A stretch of 64,000 nucleotides of DNA from Zunongwangia sp. ESRF-bin46 (GCA_002631855.1 NTLF01000020.1:62001-126000), one strand, 5' to 3'. Positions 36,510-45,985 are shown, numbered from the stretch's first letter. Notes: generated by a model from the letters alone, not told the origin. Translations and numbers: made by a program.

Positions 36510-37395
36510 GTTCTACAAAAAGTTTTTCCAAAGTCATATTTTTTTGATGCAGTTGGAGTATTTTCAAACCATTGTCATGTGCAAAATCAAAAACACTGCT
36601 TCGCATATCTTTTTCTGAAGAAAAGTAAATGTTGTAAATAAAATATCCTCCCGGGTTTTCAACCTTAGTTACATTTGGCAATTGTTGTAAAGCAATCGTT
36701 TCTACACGATAGTCAAATTCAACTTCAACAATCTGTTGTTGGCCAGCTTGTAATTCACTAAGCTTTTTGTCAAGTACTATTTCGCCTTTGTTAATAATAA
36801 TAACGCGATCGCAAATGGCCTCTACCTCTTGCATAATATGAGTAGACAAAAGCACGGTTTTTTCTTTACCAATACTTTTTATAAGCTCCCGTATTTCAAT
36901 AAGCTGATTAGGATCTAAACCAGTAGTGGGCTCGTCAAGAATAAGTACTTCGGGGTTATGTAATAAGGCGCTTGCTATGCCAACCCGTTGTCTATACCCT
37001 TTAGAAAGTTGCTGTATTTTTTTATTGGCTTCCGGTAACAGGCCGGTACGTTCAATAATTTTTTCAACTTCAATTTTGGGTGTTTTGTATATTTCAGCTT
37101 GAAATGTGAGAAACTCCCGTACATACATATCTAAATAAAGAGGATTATGCTCTGGTAAATAGCCAACACTTTTTTGAATGCTGTGATCTTCTTCTGAAAC
37201 TTTAAAACCATTAACCCTAGCGCTACCTTCAGAAGATGGAAGATAGGTGGTTAAAATTTTCATCATTGTGGACTTTCCGGCGCCATTTGGGCCAAGAAAA
37301 CCAACAATCTCTCCTTTCTCTATGTTAAAAGAAATATTATTTAGTGCTTTTTGCACTTCATAATTCTTGGTAATATTTGAAACTGTTATTGACAT
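36490..37395 (-). CDS. gldA: Gliding motility ABC transporter ATP-binding protein GldA
   Basis: A 301-aa ABC ATPase. Walker A GPNGAGKST, signature LSKGYRQRVGIA, Walker B VLILDEPTTGLDP and the switch His in LSTHIMQEVEAICD are complete. The sequence between (TTYLPSSEGSARVNG, YLPEHNPLYLDMYVREFL) matches flavobacterial GldA, which works with membrane partners GldF and GldG in gliding motility. gldF and gldG are not in this window. A -7-like TAGCTTTG is present on the minus strand 11 bp before the start codon. Confidence 0.93.
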   Translation of the reverse strand: MSITVSNITKNYEVQKALNNISFNIEKGEIVGFLGPNGAGKSTMMKILTTYLPSSEGSARVNGFKVSEEDHSIQKSVGYLPEHNPLYLDMYVREFLTFQAEIYKTPKIEVEKIIERTGLLPEANKKIQQLSKGYRQRVGIASALLHNPEVLILDEPTTGLDPNQLIEIRELIKSIGKEKTVLLSTHIMQEVEAICDRVIIINKGEIVLDKKLSELQAGQQQIVEVEFDYRVETIALQQLPNVTKVENPGGYFIYNIYFSSEKDMRSSVFDFAHDNGLKILQLHQKNMTLEKLFVELTAPQK

Positions 37396-37481
37396 ATTCT
37401 AAAAAACAAAGCTAAACAAATTTATTGCTGTAGAAGTTTTAAAATTTAGATAAAAGGTTTTTAAAATGATTATTTATTGGC

Positions 37482-37489
37482 TATTTTAG
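37482..37489 (+). promoter_or_regulatory. -7 element of the aromatic leader transcript
   Basis: TATTTTAG fits TAnnTTTR and lies 21 bp before the leader-peptide start codon. No well-spaced -33 TTG is clear. Confidence 0.45.
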
Positions 37490-37510
37490 CCACTGTTAAA
37501 AAAAACAACT

Positions 37511-37555
37511 ATGTACAATCTTTCACTTTATTGGTGGCATCCTTATAAACTATAA
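37511..37555 (+). CDS. Leader peptide MYNLSLYWWHPYKL (aromatic attenuator)
   Basis: A 14-codon ORF with two adjacent Trp, three Tyr and one His codon, ending in TAA. It lies 75 bp upstream of the DAHP synthase gene and just before a terminator. GTACAAT (37513-37519, leader codons 1-3) pairs with ATTGTAC (37568-37574). CGGGATT (37561-37567) pairs with AGTCCCG (37594-37600) as the antiterminator. These compete with the terminator, the classic 1:2, 2:3, 3:4 layout. Ribosome stalling at Trp codons when charged tRNA-Trp is low would let transcription continue. Confidence 0.88.
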   Translation: MYNLSLYWWHPYKL

Positions 37556-37591
37556 CCTATCGGGATTATTGTACTTACATTATTATATATG

Positions 37592-37616
37592 AAAGTCCCG
37601 TTATGGGACTTTTTTT
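37592..37616 (+). terminator. Attenuator terminator before DAHP synthase
   Basis: AAAGTCCC (37592-37599) and GGGACTTT (37605-37612) form an 8-bp perfect stem with a 5-base loop, followed by T through 37616. Its 5' arm is shared with the predicted antiterminator. Confidence 0.92.
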
Positions 37617-37630
37617 ATTTTTAAAAAAAT

Positions 37631-38716
37631 ATGCAAAACAGTAAAAAATTACGTAATTGGTTAGATGCTTTTGGGCTGGACCATCCTTTGGTGATAGCAG
37701 GCCCTTGTAGTGCCGAAACTCAAGAACAAGTTTTAAAAATAGCACATCAGTTAAAAGAAACCGATGCTACTGTACTTCGTGCCGGAATATGGAAACCTAG
37801 AACCCGTCCTGGAAATTTTGAAGGGGTAGGTGCTTTGGGTTTAAAGTGGTTACAAGAAGCTAAAAATGAAACAGGAATGTTAACCACAACCGAAGTTGCC
37901 AATGCCAACCACGTAGACTTAGCCTTAAAACATGATGTTGATATTCTATGGATTGGCGCTCGCACAACCGTTTCACCTTTTGTGGTGCAGGAAATTGCTG
38001 ATGCCTTGAAGGGAACCGATAAGACGGTTTTAATTAAAAATCCGGTAAATCCAGATTTAGCGTTGTGGTTAGGTGCTGTAGAGCGTTTTTACAGTGCAGA
38101 TATTCAAAACTTAGGTGTAATACATCGTGGGTTTTCCACCTACGAAAAAACTAAATATAGAAACAATCCAGAATGGCAAATACCTATTGACCTTCAAAAC
38201 CAGTTTCCAGATTTGCCGTTAATTTTAGATCCCTCACATATTGCGGGCAACAGAGATATAATTTTTGAACTGTGCCAAACCGCTTTAGATTTAAACTACG
38301 ATGGTTTAATGGTCGAAACTCATTATGATCCAGATAATGCATGGAGTGATGCCAAACAACAAATTACTCCTAAAACATTAGATCAAATGACGGTCGATCT
38401 TCGTATAAGGAAAAAAGGTGACGATAAGGTTGAATTTAATAATGAGTTAAGCAGGTTGAGAGCACAGATTGATGTAATTGATGACAAGATTGTACAAATG
38501 ATGGGCAAACGTATGAAAATTGCCGACAATATTGGTGAGCTTAAAAAAGAACACAACGTTGCCATTCTACAAGTAAAACGCTGGAATGAAATATTAGGAA
38601 GGATGATCTTAGCTGGAGAACACAATAAACTTAGTGAAGAATTTATATTGCGCTTATACAAGGCTATTCACCAAGAGTCTATTGGCCATCAAAAGAAAAT
38701 TTTTAATGAGCAATAA
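37631..38716 (+). CDS. Bifunctional DAHP synthase / chorismate mutase (type II)
   Basis: A 361-aa fusion. The N-terminal ~265 residues are a DAHP synthase of the AroG/KdsA-like TIM-barrel class: VIAGPCSAETQEQVL, RAGIWKPRTRPGNFEG, DPSHIAGNRD and MVETHYDPDNAWSDA. The C-terminal ~90 residues are an AroQ-type chorismate mutase (LSRLRAQIDVIDDKIVQMMGKRMKIADNIG). It therefore carries the first step of the shikimate pathway and the branch towards Phe/Tyr. The upstream leader peptide and terminator indicate attenuation by aromatic amino acids. Confidence 0.95.
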   Translation: MQNSKKLRNWLDAFGLDHPLVIAGPCSAETQEQVLKIAHQLKETDATVLRAGIWKPRTRPGNFEGVGALGLKWLQEAKNETGMLTTTEVANANHVDLALKHDVDILWIGARTTVSPFVVQEIADALKGTDKTVLIKNPVNPDLALWLGAVERFYSADIQNLGVIHRGFSTYEKTKYRNNPEWQIPIDLQNQFPDLPLILDPSHIAGNRDIIFELCQTALDLNYDGLMVETHYDPDNAWSDAKQQITPKTLDQMTVDLRIRKKGDDKVEFNNELSRLRAQIDVIDDKIVQMMGKRMKIADNIGELKKEHNVAILQVKRWNEILGRMILAGEHNKLSEEFILRLYKAIHQESIGHQKKIFNEQ

Positions 38717-38746
38717 CTTTCAATTAATTTTAGGACTTTTGTGTCA

Positions 38747-39697
38747 ATGAAAGGCACTGTATACAAATCAACCGGAAGCTGGTACACCGTAAAATCACAA
38801 CAAGGTGATTTTTATCAATGTCGTATAAAAGGAAAATTTAGAATAGGTGGCATAAAGAGCACCAACCCTGTAGCAGTTGGTGATGAGGTTGTTTTTAAAG
38901 TAGAAACTAAGGGTGATGAAACAGTTGGGGTTATTCATACAATCGAACCGCGGGATAATTACATCATCAGAAAATCGGTTAATCTTTCAAAACAAACTCA
39001 CATAATTGCTGCGAATATTGATGTTGCCTTTTTAATGGTAACGTTGAATAGTCCGCCAACATTTACCACCTTTATAGACCGATTTCTAGTTACCGCAGAA
39101 GCCTATCAAGTAAAGGCTGTGCTTTTGTTCAACAAAATAGATTTATATAACGAAGACGAGTTACTAGAAATAAAATACTTGGCTGCTTTATACCGTAATA
39201 TTGGCTATGATTGTATCGGCATTTCGGCAAAAACTGGAAAAAATGTCGATAAAGTAAAAGCATTGATGGAAGATAAAGTGACTTTATTTTCGGGACATAG
39301 CGGAACAGGTAAATCTACTTTGGTAAATGCAATAGAACCTAACCTTGATTTAAAAACTGCTGAAATATCCGAACAACATCAACAAGGGCAGCACACTACT
39401 ACTTTTGCTGAAATGTACGACTTATCCTTTGGCGCACAAATAATTGATACACCCGGCATTCGCGGTTTTGGGGTCGTTGAAATTGACAAAGAGGAATTGG
39501 GTAATTATTTTCCTGAATTCTTTGAGCGGAAGCAAGAGTGTAAATTTAATAATTGTCTTCATATCAACGAACCGCAATGTGCTATAAAAGATGCTTTGGA
39601 AGATTCAGAAATTGCATGGTCCCGTTATAAAAGCTACTTACAAATATTAGAGGGCGAAGACGAAGGCTACCGAAAAGATATTTACAAAAAAGATTAA
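38747..39697 (+). CDS. rsgA: Ribosome small-subunit-dependent GTPase A
   Basis: A 316-aa circularly permuted GTPase. ATG 38747 is preferred over GTG 38741. An OB fold occupies ~1-75, then G4 LFNKIDLY, G5 GISAKTG, G1 SGHSGTGKSTLVNA and G3 IDTPGIRGFG. The zinc domain near the end has CKFNNCLHINEPQC. It releases late assembly factors from the 30S subunit. It follows the DAHP synthase gene by 30 bp and dtd follows by 5 bp. Confidence 0.96.
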   Translation: MKGTVYKSTGSWYTVKSQQGDFYQCRIKGKFRIGGIKSTNPVAVGDEVVFKVETKGDETVGVIHTIEPRDNYIIRKSVNLSKQTHIIAANIDVAFLMVTLNSPPTFTTFIDRFLVTAEAYQVKAVLLFNKIDLYNEDELLEIKYLAALYRNIGYDCIGISAKTGKNVDKVKALMEDKVTLFSGHSGTGKSTLVNAIEPNLDLKTAEISEQHQQGQHTTTFAEMYDLSFGAQIIDTPGIRGFGVVEIDKEELGNYFPEFFERKQECKFNNCLHINEPQCAIKDALEDSEIAWSRYKSYLQILEGEDEGYRKDIYKKD

Positions 39698-39702
39698 CTT
39701 TT

Positions 39703-40155
39703 ATGCGAATTGTACTGCAACGTGTTAAAGAAGCTTCTGTAACAGTAGAGGGTAAAGTTGTTTCAAAAATAGGACAGGGTTTCCTCATTTTATTGGGTAT
39801 TGAAGCTGAAGACACACAGGAAGATATAGATTGGTTGTGTAGAAAAGTAGCAAGATTACGCGTTTTTTCAGATGAAAATGAAAATATGAACTATTCCATT
39901 CAAGACATAGATGGTGAAGTTATAGTGGTAAGTCAATTTACTTTACACGCCAGTACCAAAAAAGGAAACAGACCCTCTTTTATAAAAGCTGCAAGGCCAG
40001 ATGTGGCAATTCCGTTATATGAAAATTTTCTTAAAACATTAGAAAAAGAACTTGGCAAAAGTGTACAAAGTGGTGTTTTTGGTGCTATGATGGATGTTTT
40101 GTTAATTAACGATGGGCCGGTTACAATTACGATTGATTCAAAAAATAAAGAATAA
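39703..40155 (+). CDS. dtd: D-aminoacyl-tRNA deacylase
   Basis: A 150-aa Dtd. The N-terminus MRIVLQRVKEASVTV, the active-site SQFTL segment, and the C-terminal NDGPVTI motif mark the family; FGAMMDVLLINDG is also typical. It removes D-amino acids (and glycine from tRNA-Ala) from mischarged tRNA in the cytoplasm. It is 5 bp after rsgA and so co-transcribed. Confidence 0.97.
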   Translation: MRIVLQRVKEASVTVEGKVVSKIGQGFLILLGIEAEDTQEDIDWLCRKVARLRVFSDENENMNYSIQDIDGEVIVVSQFTLHASTKKGNRPSFIKAARPDVAIPLYENFLKTLEKELGKSVQSGVFGAMMDVLLINDGPVTITIDSKNKE

Positions 40156-40192
40156 TTTCACATTTTTTTAACAATTATGTATATTGCGCCAC

Positions 40193-42097
40193 ATGCGATT
40201 ACTATTTACCCTAAGCCTACTTATTATATCAATAAGCATATTTGCCCAAGAAGCACAGTACTCTATAGCTGCATTACCAAGTAACTTGACAAATAATGCC
40301 AATAGTGTTTTATTGGATGAAAAGATAGAAATAGACATTACGAAAGATGACCGTATGATCTATGAAAACCATAGAGCTATAATGGTGCTCAATAAGAAAG
40401 GGAACAGGGATTTAGACGCATATGCACACTATGATGATGATGCGAAAGTAAAAGATATTGAAGCTTGGGTATATGATGCCATGGGTAATGAGATTGAACA
40501 TTTTAAAGAACGTGACTTTAGGGATATAAGTGCTTCAGACGGGATTTCAATATACAATGATGATAGGGTTTTGTATTTAGATTACACTCCAACGGCATAT
40601 CCTTACACGTTAGTCTTTGAATCAAAAACCGAAAGTAATTCAACAGCTTTTATTCCAAGATGGCTTCCAATAGGTGAGTATTATACATCTACTAAAAAGA
40701 GCGAATTTATTGTAAAATTCAATCCAACCAATAAACCAAGAGTTTTAAAAATGAACTTGGAAGGATATGATATTTCAATTTCTGAAACACCAGAAGCTTT
40801 TATTTGTACTGCTGAAAACATGGAGGCTATACGATATGAGGATTTTAGTCCATCTCGACGAAACATATTACCAAAAGTAAAATTTGCCCTTAATAAATTT
40901 TACTTAAAAGGGGTCCCGGGTTATGGGAAAGACTGGAAAGAGTTTGGTGCCTGGATGGATAGACAATTGCTTACTGGGGTAAGTGATCTTCCGCCTGCAA
41001 CTATTTTAAAGGCTAAGCAACTTGCCGATAATGAGACTACAAACATTGGTAAGGCAAAAAAGATTTACGAGTACCTTCAGAATAAAGTGCGTTACATAAG
41101 TGTTCAAATTGGTATCGGTGGCTGGAAACCCATGTTAGCTGAAGATGTGGATAAATTGAGCTACGGTGACTGTAAAGCGTTAACAAATTACACAAAAGCC
41201 TTATTGGATATTGTAGGGGTCCCGTCCTATTACACTGTTCTATATGCAGGGGAAGATGAAGTTGACTTTAATCCTGATTTCGCTACTATAGAGGGTAATC
41301 ATGTAATATTGGGGGTTCCAGATGGGGATGACATAATTTGGTTAGAGTGTACAAGTCAAGACACTCCTTTTGGCTATGGTGGAAACTTTAGTGATGACCG
41401 TGATGTTTTGATCGTTACCCCAGAAGGAGGTAAAATCGTCCATACTAAAACATATACCTATAAAGAAAACACTCAAGAGAATGTAGCTACTGTTAATGTC
41501 AATCCTTCAGGTGCGTTACAGGCAGATTTTAAAGGAATCTCTCAAGGATTACAATATGATGATAAATATCGATTTGACAATCTAGATGCTGATGATCTTG
41601 AAAAAAGATTTAAAAAGCGATGGGGACATATAAATGGCTTTAGTATTGAAAACATAAAACTCAAGAATAATAAAGAGGATATTTCATTTACTGAAAACCT
41701 AAATATAAATGTTCCTAATTACTGTTCTTTTATTGGTAACGACTTACTTTTTGGACTTAACATATTTACACAATCGGTAACTGTGCCACCACGTTTTCCA
41801 GACAGAAAACAAAAACTTCAAATTGCCGAAGGATTTACAGAAACCGATACTGTAAAAATAAATATCGCCGATGTTTTGAGCATTGACAGTCTTCCAGAAC
41901 CTGTAAGCATAGAGAACAAATTTGGGAGTTATTCTTTTTCAGTTGAAAAAAATTCAGAAAATACAATTGAATACAGACGCACCTTTATTTTGAAAAAAGG
42001 AACGTTTCCCGCTTCAGATTATAGAAAATATCGAACTTTTTTACGAAAGGTCTCAAAACTTGACCAATCAAAAATATTGTTAAAGCAGAATACTTAA
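40193..42097 (+). CDS. DUF3857 / transglutaminase-like exported protein, copy 1
   Basis: A 634-aa protein starting at ATG 40193, with signal peptide MRLLFTLSLLIISISIFAQ. A DUF3857 beta domain covers ~40-230 and a transglutaminase-like domain ~270-400. The latter keeps Cys in YGDCKALTNY, His in GNHVIL and an acidic residue in WLECTS. It is likely periplasmic or secreted; the family is widespread in Bacteroidota and its substrate is unknown. A related gene follows 16 bp later. Confidence 0.88.
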   Translation: MRLLFTLSLLIISISIFAQEAQYSIAALPSNLTNNANSVLLDEKIEIDITKDDRMIYENHRAIMVLNKKGNRDLDAYAHYDDDAKVKDIEAWVYDAMGNEIEHFKERDFRDISASDGISIYNDDRVLYLDYTPTAYPYTLVFESKTESNSTAFIPRWLPIGEYYTSTKKSEFIVKFNPTNKPRVLKMNLEGYDISISETPEAFICTAENMEAIRYEDFSPSRRNILPKVKFALNKFYLKGVPGYGKDWKEFGAWMDRQLLTGVSDLPPATILKAKQLADNETTNIGKAKKIYEYLQNKVRYISVQIGIGGWKPMLAEDVDKLSYGDCKALTNYTKALLDIVGVPSYYTVLYAGEDEVDFNPDFATIEGNHVILGVPDGDDIIWLECTSQDTPFGYGGNFSDDRDVLIVTPEGGKIVHTKTYTYKENTQENVATVNVNPSGALQADFKGISQGLQYDDKYRFDNLDADDLEKRFKKRWGHINGFSIENIKLKNNKEDISFTENLNINVPNYCSFIGNDLLFGLNIFTQSVTVPPRFPDRKQKLQIAEGFTETDTVKINIADVLSIDSLPEPVSIENKFGSYSFSVEKNSENTIEYRRTFILKKGTFPASDYRKYRTFLRKVSKLDQSKILLKQNT

Positions 42098-42113
42098 TTT
42101 TTACATTTTTATT

Positions 42114-44138
42114 ATGAAATACCTAGTTATACTACTTATTACATTATGTTGTTTTCAAACATCTTTTTCCCAAGATTTTAGATTTGGTAAGGTTTCAAAA
42201 GAGGAGGTTTTAGAGAAGCAGCACCCTACAGACTCTACTGCCGATGCAGCCATCTTATATCGTGAAATGAATACCCGTTTTCAATATTCAGAGTCTGAAG
42301 ACTTCTATATTTTAACCGAATTTTATGAACGTATCAAAATTTATAATAAAGATGGTTTTGATTGGGCAAACAAAAGGGTGAAGCTTTACCAAGGCAGTGG
42401 TGGTGCCGATGAAGAAATTTCTGGGTTAAGGGGCTACACATACTTTATGGATGGGAATAAGGTTAAAGATGAAAGATTACGTAATGACGGTATTTTTGAT
42501 GAAGAGGTCAATGAATATTTGGAAGTAACGAAATTTACCATGCCAGCCGTTACCGAAGGTTGTGTTATTGAATACAAGTATACAGTTAAGTCACCATTTA
42601 TTACTAATATAGACGAGTATAGATTTCAAGAGAAAATACCTGTAAACAAGGTGCAAATGCAATTTTCAGTGCCAGAATATTTTAATTATAAACAACATCA
42701 AAAAGGTTGGATACCATTTCGTATAGAAGAAAATGGAACTACTCAGAGCATGACTTTAAGGTATACAGAACCGGTAAGTGGTGGTTTTGGTGGAGGAAAT
42801 ATAGTGCCAGAAAGAAAATCTACTAATATAGAGTTTCAGGAGAATAGCTATACAGTTAACTTAAAGGATGTACCCGCATTAAAAGAAGAAGCTTTTTCTG
42901 GAAATATAGACAATTACTCTTCAGCCTTAAAATTTGAACTTTCATATATAAATTATCCAAGTTCACCTCTAGAGATGATTACCACAACCTGGGAAGATGT
43001 TTCAAAGTCAATTTACGATTCTAATGCATTTGGTGATCAATTAAACCGGGATAATTATTTTGATGACGATATAGATAAATTATTGAATGGAATAAATGAC
43101 CCTAATAAAAAAATGATTGCAATTTTTGAGTATGTAAAAAGAAAGATGAACTGGAATTCGTTTTTTGGGTTATATGCCATGGAAGGAACAAAAAACGCTT
43201 ATAAAAAAGGCTCAGGAAATGTAAGTGATATAAATTTAATGTTAGTTTCCATGTTGCGATATGCCGGTTTTAATGCAAATCCGGTTTTGGTGAGTACAAA
43301 ATCTAACGGTATCCCTTTTTTTCCTACCAGAAATGGTTTCAATTATGTGATAGCTTCGGTTGAAAATGGTAATTCTGTGGTTTTAATGGATGCAACCAAT
43401 AAAGAGGGAGAACCTAACATCTTAGAGTCAGAACTGTTAAATTGGCAAGGAAGAATAATCCGCGAAGACAGAACATCTTCATGGGTTTCTCTATACCCTT
43501 CAAGTCATGCCTCGCAAAGTACGATGATGAACCTGAACATAAACAAAGACGATTATTCTATTTCAGGCTCGGCTCAAAACCGTTTTACGGGTCATTATGC
43601 ACTGCAGCAACGGAAAACCTATAAAAATATTAAAGAAGAACAGGTGCGCAAAAGACTGGAAAAAAGCAGTGGAGAGACCGAAATATCTAATATAAATTTT
43701 GAAAATCTAGAAAAATTGTACACTCCGGTTTCTTTAAAATATGATTTTGAAAACTTTGATGCAGTTGAAGAAATAGGGGGAAAGTTATACCTGTCACCTT
43801 TATTGTTTTTAGCAATGGACGAAAACCCATTTAAATTGAACGAACGGAATTACCCAATCGATTTCGAATACCCCATGAAGGACAGATATATTGTAACGGT
43901 TAATATTCCTGAAGGATATAAAGTGGAATCTGTTCCAGAAAGTACTAACTTTGTATTGGGTGAAAACTTAGGTGCTTTTAAATATTTAATCAACAACGTT
44001 GGAGGAAGATTACAAGTATCTGTAGAATTTGCCATAAATACCGCTATTATGCCTGCACAGAATTATGATATGATTAAAAAATTCTTTAAGTTAATGATTG
44101 ATAAGGAACAGGAAAAAGTGGTGCTTACTAAAGCATAG
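42114..44138 (+). CDS. DUF3857 / transglutaminase-like exported protein, copy 2 (likely inactive)
   Basis: A 674-aa protein with signal peptide to about residue 19 (TSFSQ), DUF3857 at ~50-250 and a transglutaminase-like domain at ~320-440. Compared with the upstream paralogue, the Cys position in GDCK aligns with Val in SGNVSDIN and the His in NHVI is Tyr in NYVIA, while the Asp remains in LMDATN. It therefore looks like a pseudo-enzyme that may bind substrate or support copy 1. The C-terminal half has long beta-rich sequence as usual in the family. Confidence 0.86.
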   Translation: MKYLVILLITLCCFQTSFSQDFRFGKVSKEEVLEKQHPTDSTADAAILYREMNTRFQYSESEDFYILTEFYERIKIYNKDGFDWANKRVKLYQGSGGADEEISGLRGYTYFMDGNKVKDERLRNDGIFDEEVNEYLEVTKFTMPAVTEGCVIEYKYTVKSPFITNIDEYRFQEKIPVNKVQMQFSVPEYFNYKQHQKGWIPFRIEENGTTQSMTLRYTEPVSGGFGGGNIVPERKSTNIEFQENSYTVNLKDVPALKEEAFSGNIDNYSSALKFELSYINYPSSPLEMITTTWEDVSKSIYDSNAFGDQLNRDNYFDDDIDKLLNGINDPNKKMIAIFEYVKRKMNWNSFFGLYAMEGTKNAYKKGSGNVSDINLMLVSMLRYAGFNANPVLVSTKSNGIPFFPTRNGFNYVIASVENGNSVVLMDATNKEGEPNILESELLNWQGRIIREDRTSSWVSLYPSSHASQSTMMNLNINKDDYSISGSAQNRFTGHYALQQRKTYKNIKEEQVRKRLEKSSGETEISNINFENLEKLYTPVSLKYDFENFDAVEEIGGKLYLSPLLFLAMDENPFKLNERNYPIDFEYPMKDRYIVTVNIPEGYKVESVPESTNFVLGENLGAFKYLINNVGGRLQVSVEFAINTAIMPAQNYDMIKKFFKLMIDKEQEKVVLTKA

Positions 44139-44141
44139 CAA

Positions 44142-44468
44142 ATGAATATTGAAAACGCACAACAAGCCGTAGATGCTTGGATAGAAGAGCACGGAGTTCG
44201 TTATTTTAACGAGTTAACCAACATGGCCCAGCTTACCGAAGAAGTAGGTGAGGTGGCTCGTATCATTGCTCGTCGCTATGGGGAGCAGAGTGAAAAACAA
44301 AGCGATAAAGATAAGGACTTGGGTGAGGAACTAGCAGATGTGCTTTTTGTAGTGCTTTGTTTGGCTAACCAGACCGGGGTAAACTTAGAAGAAGCTTTTC
44401 ATAAAAAGCTTGATATAAAAACTAAACGTGACCATGACCGCCATCACAATAACGAAAAGCTAAAGTAA
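44142..44468 (+). CDS. MazG-like nucleotide pyrophosphohydrolase
   Basis: A 108-aa all-alpha NTP pyrophosphohydrolase of the MazG-like fold. The metal-binding acidic residues are in TEEVGEVARII and DLGEELADVLFVV. It likely cleans the nucleotide pool by hydrolysing noncanonical NTPs. It starts 3 bp after the DUF3857 gene and its stop overlaps the next start (TAATG). Confidence 0.92.
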   Translation: MNIENAQQAVDAWIEEHGVRYFNELTNMAQLTEEVGEVARIIARRYGEQSEKQSDKDKDLGEELADVLFVVLCLANQTGVNLEEAFHKKLDIKTKRDHDRHHNNEKLK

Positions 44469-44695
44469 TGTTTAAAGAGATTGTAAACCATAAAGGCTTT
44501 TGGAGGTCTGTAATTCTTTTGGGTATTTCGTTTGTATTTGTATTTATTCTTATAAAATGGGCTTTTGAAGGATTTACAACTTCATTTTTTGACGAAAGAA
44601 ACCCTTACTTGTTTTTAGGTGGCAGTTTATTGGCGGGTTTGGTGTATGGTTTTTTTGTTACCTATGGAAAGTTTAAAAACAAATTGAAAAAATAA
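44468..44695 (+). CDS. Small two-helix membrane protein, unknown
   Basis: A 75-aa protein that I do not recognise. Two transmembrane helices are predicted, at ~13-33 (FWRSVILLGISFVFVFILI) and ~47-67 (LFLGGSLLAGLVYGFFVTYG), with a basic C-terminus KFKNKLKK. It overlaps the MazG-like stop by 1 bp and precedes aroA by 10 bp, so it is part of the same transcript. Its place between conserved genes suggests that it is itself conserved. Confidence 0.75.
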   Translation: MFKEIVNHKGFWRSVILLGISFVFVFILIKWAFEGFTTSFFDERNPYLFLGGSLLAGLVYGFFVTYGKFKNKLKK

Positions 44696-44705
44696 ATATC
44701 TGTCT

Positions 44706-45938
44706 ATGAAGGCTGTGCTCAGTTGTAAAAAATCTAAAGGGGTTTCAGCTACCATTCAGATTTCAGGCTCTAAAAGTGAGTCTAATCGATTGTTAATATT
44801 ACAATCTCAGTTTACAAACCTAAAAACAGAAAACCTTTCAGAAAGTGACGATACGATGGTGCTACAAAAAGCACTGTTATCATATCAAGGTGAAGTGGAC
44901 ATTCATCACGCCGGTACCGCCATGCGTTTTTTAACTGCCTATTTTGCAGCCCAGCCAGAAGCGTCGGTTGTATTGACTGGGAGTGAGCGTATGCAACAAC
45001 GCCCTATAAAGATATTGGTAGATGCATTGCGAGACCTAGGCGTAGAAATAAGCTATCTTAAAAATGAAGGATATCCACCTATTGCGATTTCAGGAAAAAA
45101 AATCACAAAAAAAACTATTTCTATTATTGGCAATGTAAGTAGTCAATATATTTCAGCTTTACTTTTAATTGCACCATCTTTACAGAACGGGTTAACTATA
45201 AACATCGAGGGGAAGATCACATCGGCTCCGTATCTTCAAATGACGGTTTCCCTGCTTCAGAAAATAGGGGTTTCTTGTGTTTTTTCAGAAAATAAAATTG
45301 AAGTCAAACCTGTTTCAGAAATTGATGATGTTGCAATATTAATAGAATCTGATTGGAGCTCAGCATCATATTTTTACAGCATGATCGCACTTTCTGAAAA
45401 CTTTAAAATAACCTTAATGGGTTATTTTAAAGATAGTTTGCAAGGCGATTCAATCTTGGCGACCATTTATGAGTCTTTGGGTGTTACAACTTATTATAAT
45501 GAGGAAGATGCTTCTATCACTCTATCAAAAAACAATAAAACAATTGCCGATCACATATTATTGGACCTTGTAGATGCCCCAGATATTGCGCAAACAATCG
45601 CCGTAACTTGTTTTGCTTTAGGCCTTGGATGTAAATTAACGGGCTTGCATACCTTAAAAATTAAAGAAACCGATAGGTTGCTTGCCTTAAAAACCGAATT
45701 GGAAAAACTGGGAGCCAAAGTAACGGTGACAAATGAAACATTAGAGTTGGTTCCTTCTGAAGAAATTAATGAAAACGTAACCATACAAACTTATAACGAT
45801 CACCGTATGGCAATGGCTTTTGCACCTTTGGCATTAAAAAAAACGATCGAAATTAACGATGCCGGGGTGGTTTCAAAATCGTTTCCCACCTATTGGGAAG
45901 ATATCCAAAAAGCGGGCATTATCGTAGATTTTAAATAA
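44706..45938 (+). CDS. aroA: 3-phosphoshikimate 1-carboxyvinyltransferase (EPSP synthase)
   Basis: A 410-aa EPSP synthase. Blocks seen are SGSKSESNRLLIL, the weakly conserved HAGTAMRFLTAYFA (GTxxR loop), the ERMQQRP segment, SSQYISALLL, IKETDRL and NDHRMAMAFAPLA. It joins shikimate-3-phosphate and PEP in chorismate biosynthesis. The fold starts two repeated alpha/beta halves as usual. The enzyme is in the same pathway as the DAHP synthase 7 kb upstream. Confidence 0.96.
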   Translation: MKAVLSCKKSKGVSATIQISGSKSESNRLLILQSQFTNLKTENLSESDDTMVLQKALLSYQGEVDIHHAGTAMRFLTAYFAAQPEASVVLTGSERMQQRPIKILVDALRDLGVEISYLKNEGYPPIAISGKKITKKTISIIGNVSSQYISALLLIAPSLQNGLTINIEGKITSAPYLQMTVSLLQKIGVSCVFSENKIEVKPVSEIDDVAILIESDWSSASYFYSMIALSENFKITLMGYFKDSLQGDSILATIYESLGVTTYYNEEDASITLSKNNKTIADHILLDLVDAPDIAQTIAVTCFALGLGCKLTGLHTLKIKETDRLLALKTELEKLGAKVTVTNETLELVPSEEINENVTIQTYNDHRMAMAFAPLALKKTIEINDAGVVSKSFPTYWEDIQKAGIIVDFK

Positions 45939-45953
45939 TAATTGCTTATTTAC

Positions 45954-45985
45954 TTGACAACCCCTATGTTGAGGTTGTATATTTG
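45954..45985 (+). promoter_or_regulatory. queA promoter
   Basis: TTGACA (45954-45959) and TATATTTG (45978-45985) with an 18-bp spacer match the Bacteroidota -33/-7 consensus well. The queA start codon is 30 bp further on. Confidence 0.75.
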
